DNA of 13,653 bases from Smittium mucronatum. Lineage: Eukaryota; Kickxellomycota; Harpellomycetes; Harpellales; Legeriomycetaceae. The stretch is taken from NCBI GenBank assembly GCA_001953115.1, contig LSSL01004937.1, forward strand, positions 1 through 13,653, written 5' to 3'. Made by a program: the position numbers and the translations under genes. The notes under the pieces were generated by a model, which saw nothing but the letters and a program-made list of their open reading frames with translations, was not told where the DNA came from and did not search any database. Shown here one piece after another: positions 1 to 10,622 of the stretch (the stretch's first letter is position 1; each line of letters starts with the position of its first letter).

Positions 1-3000
1 TTTAACCGGATGGAGTGGAATTAATTAAAACCATTATATGTAAATTTTATCTCAAAATTGCGGACTATCACCAAAATATATAGAAGGAAGTGATGAAAAA
101 AATCTTTCGAAAAGTGATAAAAAAATATACCATTTATAAAACATAAATATTATACTTCATTAACGAAAAAAGGGATAGCTTTTGTGAAACATGGATGAAT
201 TTTTGAATTTTTTAAAATAAATTATTAAAAATTTTCAAGTTTAAATAAAAAAAATGTTGAGATTTCAGCTAAATTAGTTTTATATTTTAATTTTTTTTAT
301 TCAGTAAACATTAAAAAAATAACGAAATTTTAATTTGATGTTTGGTGGTGGTAAAATAAACTAAATATACAGCCGAGATTCAAGTAATTATGTTTTAGTT
401 CTATAATTTTACTATTTTATCTCTTTCCAAGGAATAAATATAAAACTATCATAATTTTATTATTTACGGGAAACTTTTATTTAAAAATTTTATATCAGCA
501 ATAGACGCATCACTTATCTGATTTTGAAAAAATTATAAAAATTATTTTTGATATTTTGATATTTTGTAATAGTAATATTTATAAATTAAAGTTTAAAAAA
601 AAATCAAGATTTTACTTGCCATTAAATTAATTTTAAAAGATATATTCGCTGTTATTAAATTTAATATGATTAAAATTAATCCAAATTAATTTAATAAATT
701 TTACCACTTAATATAATATATCAATATTACCAATATTAGATGTTCATATTTTTTTTTTAAAGAAATTTTTTTTATTCATTAATTAAGATTTTTTTAAATT
801 TTTAAAAACACTAAATATTATATTACGAACCTAGTTTAAAATTTTTAATTTTTTTTAAATTAGATTTTAAAATAGTTAAACCATTTTAATTCTAAACTTA
901 CTCTTCTGCGAAGTCATTAAATTCCAAAAAATCGAATTAGATTGTTAAATATTCAAAAAAGACAAAACTGTTATATAACTCAAAATTAAATATATTAGAT
1001 CATTTGCTATTTCTGTTTTCTTAAAAAAAATTTTCATCGATTCACTGAAGAATTATAAATTTTTTAATAAAAAAAATACAGAAAATTATCTATATTATCA
1101 GATCTTAGTTTTAATGCCTGTTACCAGTGGATTATTTTATTAATAAATTTATTTCAATAATAAACAAATAAAGATAAAATTATGCCAAATTTTTTCTTAT
1201 CAATACAATTTTTAATAAATCCTTGATACCCAAAAGTTAGAGAAAAAATTCATCGAATTTTGGACATTTAGAAAGACTTTTTTAGTTTGAAATTTCTATT
1301 ATCCAAAAATACATTTTGATATAACCTAATTCATTTTTTTGAAAATTTAGTTTCTTTTTCATTAAATTTCTAAATATAAAGATGATGAAATCAGCCTAAA
1401 TTTAATATAAGACTATTAAAAAGAAAACTTTAATTCAACTTTGAAGCCGAAATATATTCAATTATAATTTTTCTAGATAAAAAAAGATCCAATAATAAAC
1501 TACCATACCCCACTTTATTTACAATATATATATTATGATTCCATTTAACCAAATTTGAAATGACTTATTACACACGTATGATTTAATTCTAGCTTAAAAC
1601 ATGAAATTTTTTTTTACAAAATTATAACAGACCTTCAATAATTTGCTCAGTAAATTCCATCATATCTTGTTAATTAACTCAAGGTAGGGTATAGATCGAT
1701 TTTTTTGAAGCAATTAACATGTTGGTGTGAACAATATTCAAAAAATTTCTTTTAAGAAAAATAAATTATAAAGATGCATTTAATTTTTAGCAATCAAATC
1801 AAATCAAATCGCGTGAGTTTGATAAAATTTTTATCAAAAGAAATTAAGCCTTGTTTTATTCAAACTATAAATTTTAGTTTTTTTCCGAGATTCAATTGAT
1901 GTAGGAAAGATATTTTATAAGCTGTCTTATAAAATTATACCAATTAAAACAAAGAAAATTTATGGCATAAATTTTCAGAAGCTTTGACTCTATAAAAATT
2001 TCGATACATTTATATCCTTTAATCCAATAATTCGATCTATGATCATTTTTTTACAATAGAAAATATTTTTAAAGCTATTTTTAGTTTTTATTGAGCCTTA
2101 TTTTCAAAGATATTTTAAAAAGTGGTGATAGGCTAAATTTTTTTTTTCCTATTAATTAGATCAGTTTCCCTCAAAAAATAATATCTAAGCTTTTTAACTT
2201 AAAATTAGCCTATATTTTTTATATTATTATTTGAAGCTTATATGTTGTTAAATAAACCATTTTTTAGTCATTCCTAAAATTTACTCCGATAAATTATTTA
2301 TTATAAGATTATATATACAATTCTCATTTCTTTTAAATTATTTTTCAGAAAAAAAATGATAAAAAGTATATATATTTTTATTTTAATTTCAAAACACTAA
2401 GAGTTCACGTCATATGAATATTACTTTTTTAATATTTTGATTGAATCCAATTATCCAAATTCCCACTTAATAAAAGAACAAGTTTTTTTTCATCTCCGAA
2501 AATTTAGCAATATCAAACCAAAATATAAAAATTAATCCAAAATTTTCGAATTTAAATCCAAAAATTTTAGCTAATAAAAGCTAAATAAAATTAGCCTTTT
2601 TTTTATAATAAAGAATTTTGATACGAAGTTAATAAATCGATATAAAATTGAAAAAACTCGCCATTAACTAGATACAAAATTGCACATTTTGATACAATTA
2701 CATTCTTTTTTTATAATTGGAAAAATTTAATTTAATTTTTTCATTATTTTCTTTAAGGAAAAATGATTTTTTTCTTCAAGAAAATAAAAGGATTCGAATC
2801 CTGTATGAGATTTAATAAAAATAAAACTTAAACCTGTCCCTAAAAAGAATCGAAAATAATGAAACCGTGTCCAATAAAAGAAAATATTGCTTATTATGTA
2901 TTTTAATTTCCAGTTTTTTTACATAGAGTACCATATATTTTTTAACTTTGTAGTAGATTAAATATATTTTATTCTTATTCTTATTTTTTTTTCATGTTAT

Positions 3001-4889
3001 TAAATTATATATTAGAATTATTTTCACCACCCAAAAGTCCTTTTAATTTATAATTATTTAATCATCATTCTATTAACTAAATAATTTTTTTTATTGGAGA
3101 TTTCTTTATATGAAATGAGCCAATTAATAAAATTTATTGAGTTTTACTCTAACCAAATTTAACATATTTTGGAGATTAAAAAGAGATTTGAAAATATTCC
3201 AATTTTTGATAAAATTGCTGATATTATTACCTCTGTGAGATAATATTGGTTTAAATTTTAATTGTATTCAAAATACAATTTTTAGCACCATTTAAATCGA
3301 ATATGCAAAAAAAATTAATTATAGCTTATTTAGTAACAATTTAAAGAATGGTTGAAAGTATTTGAAAGCTGTATAATCGATATGTTTGAGTTAAATAGTA
3401 TAAATCTTGGGATAAAAAATAAGAAATTAACTAGAAAGATAATCTTTTATAATGACGAAATTTTATATTTTTTTATTTCGGGGTTTAATTATTTACGAAA
3501 AATCATTTTATACAAATAAAAAAGAATTTTTATTCTTGTCAAATATAAATTTATGATATATAACGCTTTATTTGCTCCATAATATGATTTAATTTTGGTT
3601 TGACAGATATAATAAGGTGAAGATTTATGGAAATTATACAAAAATAATTTTTGAAATTTTTGACCCATCAAAGGGTTTTTTATTTTGCAATACGTTTTAT
3701 TTTATAAGTGAAATAAAATTAATCATAACAGATATCAATAATGCTGCAATTTATAAAAAGCCAAAAATTTGCAGAAAAATTCTTTTTATAAGAGTTAAAT
3801 ATATCTAGACATTAAATGTAATTTTTATAAGCCACCAACAAATATACATCTTTAGAAAAAAATATTAAGGTAAATATTTAAGCTTTTTCTCTAATTTCAA
3901 GTTAATTACGAAGAAAATATCTTTGATTTTGTTTTATTTGCTTTTTTTATAAGGATTAATGCTAAAATATTTACTTTTATGAAGCTAATACTACAAATTT
4001 AATTAGCAGGTTATATGCTTAAATTATAATAAATTTTTTATCTGTTCACGCCATGAGTTTTGAAAAAAAAATAGTGAGCCATAAAAGAGCGTATTAATCG
4101 ATTTATTATTCCAGGAAAAAATCTCCGATGAAAAATCTTGAATTTAATAATTAGAAAAATGAAAAATATTTGGGGATATATGAGTAATTCTAAAATAATT
4201 TTTATAATTTTGAGTTAATCAGACTACGTTTTGAGTTAAAATATATTTTAACCATTTTAAAATTTTGGTTCCATTTTTTATAAAATAATAAAAACTTTGG
4301 TATTTAATTAAGCTTTATTTCTATTTTAAAATCCAGAAATAGCCACAAGACATTATAGACAAGTTACAAGAAATATGTTAGACACAGCTGGCATGATAAA
4401 TCCCCGAAAAACCCCTAAGCAAGAAACACTTTTCACATATATAAATATACATGTTATATTATTAAAAAAACAATAACAAATATTAAATAGATAAAATTTG
4501 TGTGAAAATCAATAAAACTCAAAATATGATTTTATTTAATCAAATACAGGGCTCAATATAACTAATTAGACTAAAAAAAATTTCTATAAAATCTTCCAAA
4601 AAAAAGGCTTGAATGAAATTCACCAAAAGTTTGAAAGTTAATGTCTCCTATTAGAATGATTATTTTACTAATTTTGTTTCTTTTGGCGAAAAATGATATA
4701 AGTTGGCAAATTTTGATAAATTTGTGAAAATAAAGTATAAACCCACGTATTTTTAGGCAAATTAAACATCCTAATTCATCTTCACAGATTTTGCGGTTAA
4801 AAGTGAAATAGAAATTAATCTTAAATAAATATTTTAGTAGAAAAATAGGGCAAATGTTTATATAAAATTTTTACGAAAAGCAAAAAATT
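1..4889. other. AT-rich spacer without a supportable gene
   Basis: This is almost 5 kb of A/T-dominated DNA with frequent stops in all frames. The longest open stretches (about 60 codons near 3489-3808) are made of K, I, N, F, Y codons and overlap on opposite strands, as chance frames in AT-rich DNA do. Noticeable spots are a CAAAT microsatellite at about 1792-1810, a palindrome GGATTCGAATCC at 2790-2801, and a slightly G+C-richer patch at 4331-4438. The 3' untranslated region of the ATG15-like gene presumably occupies the right end, but no clear AATAAA is seen on the minus strand close to the stop. Confidence 0.7.
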
Positions 4890-6996
4890 TTAATTAAATT
4901 TCCATTCCTCACAATCCATGCAATTAGTGAAAGGTTTACAAGTGGGTATTTTAAAGCCTTGATCCCCATATTTGTCTAAAACTTCATTTATTACAAACTC
5001 CAATTGGTGCTTAAATATGCTTGATTCGTATCCAAGGTCTTTTTCTGTATCTAATACGCATTTATTTCCAACATGGCATTTCGACTCCATAACATACCCT
5101 GCAGTTTGGCAGGCACTAAAGATACCTACACATTCTCCATTATATATAGGATCTGCTTTATGCCCAATATGCCAAATAGGAAGCCTTTGCATAATATTTA
5201 AAGATTGTTTAGGAAATCCCAATCTAGTTGCTGCTAATTGATCTCCTGGTGCTTCAAATGAAACTGCAGGTACTCCTAAAACTAACCCTACCAAAGAGGC
5301 TATTGATCCGCCAAGAGAATGTCCAGTCAATGCAACATACGAGCCAGGATATCTTTTTATAACATCAATTACCATATCTACTGCTGGATGAATATATGAA
5401 TTATCAGCAAGAATCGTCTCTAGCAAACAATTCCCATCACAGGTGTTTTTGTTCTTTTTACAGCTACATGAATTGACGAAAAATAGGCTTTTATCAGCGC
5501 AACAGCATGAAAATAAATTATTATCCTATTTTTTTTAAACAAATTAGTTTAATTCAAAATAAATACATAGTAAAAGTATAATTCAACAGTAACAGAAAAA
5601 AAACAAAAATATAATTACTTACATTAAGTCTATCATTCTTGGCTGTTTCAAAATTTACATTGCTAATCCAAGGGAATGAGGTCCCTTTAAACGCTATAAT
5701 TACAACTCTATCCAATTTTGAAGTATATATTTGAGCCTTAAGACCATTTGTGTCCCATCCTTTAGCCTGATGATCCCAATTTTCGCCTAGATATAACCAT
5801 TCTTTATTTTCTTCAGGATAGTAACTGTTAAAACACATTTTAGCCAATCCAATGAGCGTTTTTTTGTCTGTAACGTCAGGTATCAATAGTCCGTCATTGT
5901 TGTTATATTTTATGTTATTCTTGAATAAATATTCAGCGCCTACAAGATTATCATTATCAGATAAATATCTGTTTTCTCTAGAATTATTATTAAAGTTTGA
6001 ATTAAGTTTCCAAAAACTCATTCTTTCTCCTATTTCTGACCTAACAAAACTATCCCTCTTAGTATATAAGTTTTTTATTCGAGCCTTTAGATCAGCATAT
6101 TTAATAAATTTATCCGCATTAGCATTTAGAAAATTTGGAGTAAACTCAAAATAGTCATCAATTTTTTCATATCTATCTAAACCACTAAGGTTATTATTTT
6201 TTCCTAAGTTAGTATTTCTTTTAGAAAGTTTTAGGCTATAAATCCATTCATCCGGCTCGCTATCGTTAAAGCCTCTTTTTAAACCTTTCCGAACAGAATA
6301 TCTTCTAATTCCAGCTATCGGTTTGATTTTAGAAATAATAATTTTTTCATTTTTTGATTCACCATAGTTTTCAAACAAGTTTTTGGAAGAGTTTTCAAAG
6401 CTTTCAGGCTCGGGCGACTCATCATATCCCAAATTGTTATCTTCAATGTTATCAGTAAATTCACCAAAGCCTTCACCAAGAAAATCATTAGCTTGGGTTT
6501 TTGCATATAATTTATTCCTTTCCGTTTTATCTTTACATGTTTTTTCATAATTCACTTTAATTTTTTTCGATTTCTCTTCATCATTGAATGTAAATTCAGA
6601 TGAAAATTTAAGATTAGAGGGATATGAATTACGAGGTAAGCCATTGTCAAAAATCTTGTTTAGTGGATCTAAACATTCATTATTCTTTTCCGATTGATTC
6701 TGGTAATCAGTAATAAAAACCTGTTCATAAATTTCAGCCAAACTTAAACTTAATTCGCCAAAGGATTTTTCTCTTTTTAACAATTTTTCCTTTCCTGAAA
6801 TTCTCAAGTCAGAATTCGTTTCAGAAATTTCACTTGACACGCAGAAAATAGCCGAAAAAAGCATTGATAACAAAATAATCCATTTCGAACAAAAATAGAA
6901 GATATAACTATGTTTAAAATTACACCGATAAAAGTCATTTCCTTTGTAAAGAATAACTTTGCTTTTTTTCTTAAATCCAAGATATCTTTTAATCAT
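4890..6996 (-). CDS. ATG15: Atg15-like vacuolar/autophagic lipase (class 3 lipase), two exons
   Basis: Exon 1 is 6996-5623 (458 codons) and exon 2 is 5525-4890 (211 codons plus TAA), giving a 669-residue protein. In the known family this enzyme is a membrane-delivered phospholipase that lyses autophagic bodies and multivesicular-body vesicles inside the vacuole. Seen here: a basic N-terminus and one hydrophobic segment (about residues 39-53), fitting a type II anchor. A low-complexity acidic/Asn-rich stretch (about 60-370) with several N-x-S/T sites follows, then the lipase domain from about 374 (VTDKKT). The FKGTS strand is at 436-440, the family cysteine cluster FSCCCA lies just after the intron, and GHSLGG places the nucleophile at Ser528. 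Asp583 (HKADP) and His631 complete the triad; their spacing of 55 and 48 residues agrees with what I recall for yeast Atg15. The C-terminus is CMDCEEWKFN. An in-frame TAG at 7041-7039 makes 6996 the first usable ATG, with A at -3. The long N-terminal region is larger than in yeast (about 520 residues in total). Confidence 0.95.
5526..5622 (-). other. Spliceosomal intron of the ATG15-like gene (97 nt, phase 0)
   Basis: Read on the minus strand, the intron begins GTAAGT directly after the codons for KNDRLN. It ends AAAATAG directly before the codons for DNNLFSCCCA. A branch-like CTAAT (5548-5544) lies about 20 nt before the acceptor. Joining the two sides restores the contiguous Atg15 family block around the cysteine cluster, which neither reading frame gives alone. 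Unspliced, exon 1 runs into 22 hydrophobic codons and a stop. The TAG of the acceptor is itself an in-frame stop for exon 2. Exon 2 has no sensible start codon of its own, so splicing is needed to make the enzyme. Confidence 0.93.
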
Positions 6997-7043
6997 TATA
7001 ATTCGATATTCAAAAAATAAAAATTGCGTTTTGAATATCTATA

Positions 7044-7050
7044 TTATATA
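7044..7050 (-). promoter_or_regulatory. TATA-like element upstream of the ATG15-like gene
   Basis: The minus strand reads TATATAA here, 48-54 nt before the start codon at 6996. The position is reasonable for a core promoter. The background is so AT-rich that such strings are common by chance, so this is only a candidate. Confidence 0.25.
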
Positions 7051-7124
7051 AAGATTTTACTTGGAAAATTAAAATAGCGTTATAAGATTCTATTTTTAAA
7101 GTATAAAGATCAGAATTCTAAGAA

Positions 7125-7135
7125 GGGGGGGGGGG
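7125..7135 (+). repeat. Homopolymer run of 11 G
   Basis: Eleven consecutive G lie 129 bp upstream of the ATG15-like start codon; on the coding strand of that gene this is a C-run. In a background of about four fifths A+T, a run of this kind is conspicuous. A matching run of C lies about 200 bp away. Whether it acts as a promoter element, a quadruplex-forming tract or the edge of a small mobile element cannot be decided from one copy. Confidence 0.9.
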
Positions 7136-7328
7136 TTCGGTATTTATACATCATTTCAATAAAGAGTATTAGCCAGTTTATAAATATGAATAATTTTTAC
7201 TCAGTTAATCATCTTACTGAAATAAACCAAGATTCTTAGTATCGGTGGGTCTGTCAGGAATAATTAAGAAATCACATTTTTAAATACTACTTGATTCAAT
7301 TTTTTTAATGAAAATGGCTAAATCACAA

Positions 7329-7340
7329 CCCCCCCCCCCC
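7329..7340 (+). repeat. Homopolymer run of 12 C, inverted partner of the G-run
   Basis: Twelve consecutive C are followed by GACTT. Read on the minus strand this is a G-run followed by TTGTGATTTA, loosely like the TTCGGTATTTA that follows the G-run at 7125-7135. The two tracts are therefore in inverted orientation about 200 bp apart. The flanking similarity is weak. The 193-bp interior has no open frame of note. Confidence 0.9.
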
Positions 7341-8850
7341 GACTTATTAATATATGAATTGAAATGTCAAAATCAAACACAATTTACCATTTTTGATATT
7401 TAATCGCTACGTAATTAACAACACAATTAATATTCGTTGAATCACATAATAATTGATTAGATTTTTTATAAAGTGTTCTTTCTTTTTTTTTTCTCGGGTT
7501 ATTTTATCGGTAAAAGGGTTTAAAAGCCCTTTTGTATTTCCATTAAAACATCTCTATTAAAATTTTATTGAACTTGAATTGTCTAAAACTTCCAGAAGAA
7601 TCATTAAGAGAACTTTTTAATACATTGTGTGTTATAAGTAACTGAAAAAGATCAAGGGAGATTTCTGAATTTGAAATATTATTAATAATATAAAGTTATT
7701 TTAAAAAACGCTAAAGTTAATTAATACCACAGAAGTTATGACAGAGAAAAAAATCACATGAATACCTTCGTATTTAATGACTGTTTATATTATAAAAAGA
7801 GTTTAAGTGGGAATCTACGCACGTCATTCTTATTAATTTATGAAAACCATCTATTTGTACCATTAAATACTTATTATACCTTAAACTCACAAAAGAAATA
7901 TTCTTTTATCAGTAATTTTCCAATTCTGGGAATCGTGACAGTGCGCATTAGTTTAATTATGGGTTTCATTCGATAATGGTTTTCAGGTGACAATGTTTTT
8001 TTTTAAATCTATACTTAACTGTATTTCATACCTAAAAAATAATTTTCATTTGATAGAATATATTCATTGTGTGAATAAAACTAATATCAGTCCCTATTTT
8101 TAACGGAAAAAATATCAAATTAAATATGTTTTCATTATGCTATGGATAATTTGAATTTTTTTAGGTTAATTTATACTATAATTGTTACATTTTTTAACTA
8201 TCCGTTTTGAATTTTATCTTTAAAGAAGATTTTTTTCTTATCGTGCGCGCCAGATATTAACTCGATTTTTAAGAGATGATTTTCAATAATAATTATAAAT
8301 ATTTGATCGAGTAATTTATTTCGGCTATTGTTTTTGGATCCGAAAAAAATCAGATTTTTACTAGATTATAATATAAAATTTTATGAATACGATTCTGCTT
8401 TAAAGTTAAAAAATTGAAAACTAAATGCAAAAAGATATTATTTTAAAATTAAATACTAAAAATTTGAGGGTATAGAGCCGACGGGGGAAGGATAGATGAG
8501 AGCGATATCAGAGAAAAAAAAGCTCAAAATTAACTTTTGATTTCAAATGTGTATAATTTGCTTAAAAAAAAGTTTTTCTATGGAATATATTTTGCACTTT
8601 TTTTCAAGGTGTCTGATTAAAATAAACGCAATTTCAATTGTTAATAGAATACAGAAGCCATTAATCTTTCAAAAAATTTAAACTTTGTGAATAATGATCT
8701 TAAGATAATGAAATTTACTCAAATATATCCAAACGAAACAATTTTTTGGCCGGGTATTCCAATTACATCGATAGAAATTAATCGGCCAAATTTTCTTATT
8801 ATTCAAACGAAATAAATTTAGAGTGAATTAAAAAAATAGAAAGAGTTTAA
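7341..8850. other. AT-rich spacer, nothing firmly supported
   Basis: A 72-codon open stretch at 7758-7976 (+) resembles no family I know and is probably chance or decayed. A G+C-richer island at 8466-8515 stands out (see findings). The rest is AT-rich spacer with no RNA gene or coding pattern. Confidence 0.6.
8745..8790. repeat. GC-containing hairpin (8-bp arms)
   Basis: TTTGGCCG at 8745-8752 pairs with CGGCCAAA at 8783-8790 across a 30-nt loop. The arms contain most of the local G+C. The short direct repeat CAAACGAAA lies on both sides (near 8730 and 8804), just left of inverted repeat R2. The role is unknown. Confidence 0.55.
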
Positions 8851-8998
8851 AATATTTGCAAAAATAGAAAACCCTTTATTTTGACCCGCCTCACTGGAAA
8901 ATGGAAATATTTCATTTTTTTATGATAAAATATATTGTTAATATTTAAAAATCAATGCAATCAAATTAATTGAAGCTTTAATTGGAGCTTAAGATACC
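8851..8998 (+). repeat. Inverted repeat R2, left arm
   Basis: The stretch from GCAAAAATAGA through CCTCACTGGAAAATGG and into TTAATATTTAAAAAT and AATTGAAG matches the reverse complement of 10623-10771. The core at 8889-8930 differs at only about two positions over roughly 42 bp, and the flanks are more diverged and gapped. It contains no open frame. It could be the end of a DNA transposon or one copy of a short dispersed element. Confidence 0.75.
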
Positions 8999-9229
8999 AC
9001 ACTAAGAGTTATTTAATATATTTTATTTAAGATTAGACGCTTTCCTGCCAACTTTTTACTATTTTCCCAATTTGGAAATATAACAATAAGAACAAGAAAA
9101 AATTAGCTATTAAACTGCATAGAATATAAAAAAAAGAAATCACCTATTGTCAAAATGTGTGTTTTTTTTTTTTTCACGGGAAATTTATTTTAAATTTAAT
9201 AAAAAGTCATAAAAACCTATTTAAAAAAA

Positions 9230-9442
9230 TTAAAAAAAGCGAATTTTTTTCAAAAAAATTTTTCGCCCTACTCCCCTCTGCCGCTCTAGCAGCTTCATAC
9301 TTCGAGGGCATTGGTTCAAGGGGTTATTGTCAAAATGTTGAAAATTTATTAGGATAATACATTTTTTCCATGATATTGTCTTGAAGATGATTAAAATCTT
9401 CTGTAGCCAATGATCAACATAGAAAAAAATTCTAGTCTTCAA
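9230..9442 (-). pseudogene. Unrecognised decayed coding fragment containing repeat R1
   Basis: This open stretch of 70 codons begins MKTRIFFYVDHWLQKILIIF and ends GVGRKIFLKKIRFF. I do not recognise a family. Its second half is repeat R1, whose other copy at 12177-12230 is interrupted by a TGA and lies beside a reverse transcriptase relic. The likeliest reading is a fragment of a transposable element protein rather than a host gene. The upstream half is not visibly shared by the other copy. No partner exon, promoter or catalytic motif is visible. Confidence 0.35.
9266..9319 (-). repeat. Dispersed repeat R1, copy 1
   Basis: This is the partner of 12177-12230. The minus strand encodes LNQCPRSMKLLERQRGVG. 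Its local G+C is far above the surroundings. It sits inside a 70-codon open stretch (9230-9442) and between the two arms of the inverted repeat at 8851-8998 and 10623-10771. Confidence 0.7.
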
Positions 9443-10510
9443 AAGAATCTCCCAATTATGTGACCCTGGACCTGAGCAATAAAAGTGAATCTAGAGGGAA
9501 AACCAATTAAATGCTGATAGATTAAAAAGTGAAATATTTTACCATTAGGTATCAAAGATGTCATTACTGCTACATCTTTGTAAAAAACTGATTATTGCTT
9601 GAAGTTTTCTGTAGTAATTGAAATTCGATAGTCTTAAAATGTTCTAATTTAGATTGCCCATAAAAACAAGTATTTATAAGATAATTTTATCTTCAAGCAT
9701 TAGTAGAAAAAGATTTTAACGGATGAGACAAAAGATATTTGAATTAATCGGAAAAGAATCATCATAAATATAATCCTTAAACAATAACGTGATCAAAAAT
9801 CCTTTAAATGGGATAAATATCATTAGAAATGATCTAATGCCCTTTATAATGCCATATAACCAGAAATTTTAGTATAGTTTATTTACACAAATCATCGATC
9901 TTAATATAATAATGATAAAGATAACCTTTTCTAAAACGTTTTTTTCGTTACAGTAAAAAGATACACATGTGTACTAATTAAGAAATCTAAGATTTCTCGC
10001 AAAATACTTTAAAGATAAACTCTGAAAAATAAACGAAATTGAGTTATGAAAATTATCTTTGTTGATAGAAACAAATAATTCTCACAAGTGTATTCTCAAT
10101 ATATTTAAAACCATAAATATTTTTTAGTCGATTAATTAGAATAAAATTTAATTTTTTTGAGAGTTAAATAAAATATAAATATCTAAATCCCAAAAGCTCG
10201 AATATAAGACCTGCTTCCATATAATATTCCAAAAAATGTCGAAAAAAGCGTTAAAAATGTTAAACACTGCTCTGATTTTCATCTGTTACTCATTGAGTAA
10301 TTAGAAGCTGCATCTAGGATTAAATGTTACACTTTTTGATCTGCTAAAGTTTGTAAAAACATCAATTTCACTTTATAGCGCCCACTTTTTAACTTCATTA
10401 TGCCCTGAACTTTTCATAAATGACACTTTTATATTCAGGAATTATTTTCTGAAATTGATTGATTTAAGACCTCTTCTCTTTATAAAAAACCAGTTTTAAT
10501 GACACCTTCT

Positions 10511-10549
10511 ATACCTAATAATGAAATATCTCATCTTATTATTAGGTAT
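10511..10549. repeat. Perfect 12-bp hairpin
   Basis: ATACCTAATAAT at 10511-10522 is exactly reverse-complementary to ATTATTAGGTAT at 10538-10549, with a 15-nt loop. It lies just outside the inner edge of inverted repeat R2 (right arm). Nothing T-rich follows that would suggest a bacterial-type terminator, and the genome is not bacterial. The function is unknown. Confidence 0.7.
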
Positions 10550-10622
10550 TAATCACCTCTCCCTCTATGTCCACTTTTATTATTAAATTCAGGGAATAAA
10601 ATCACTCAATAATTTTTTGTTT

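Noticed and set aside
2786..2806. Possible tRNA T-arm (GGATTCGAATCC)
   Set aside because: The palindrome does not give a proper five-pair T stem, and no D arm, anticodon arm or acceptor pairing can be found on either strand.
3489..3808. Two overlapping frames of about 60 codons on opposite strands
   Set aside because: Composition is purely AT-driven (K, I, N, F, Y), there are no motifs, and they overlap antisense. They are chance frames.
4972..5241. 89-codon plus-strand frame inside exon 2
   Set aside because: It is the exact complement of the conserved lipase region, a shadow frame.
5852..6154. 100-codon plus-strand frame inside exon 1
   Set aside because: It is antisense to the well-supported lipase exon and composed of Leu/Ser/Phe codons that mirror its Lys/Asn-rich coding strand.
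6315..6548. 77-codon minus-strand frame
   Set aside because: It is an alternative frame of exon 1, with no family resemblance.
9305..9322. Box B-like GGTTCAAGG suggesting a tRNA-derived SINE
   Set aside because: No box A at a suitable distance is seen, and the second copy (12177-12230) does not preserve the box B ending. A coding-fragment explanation fits better.
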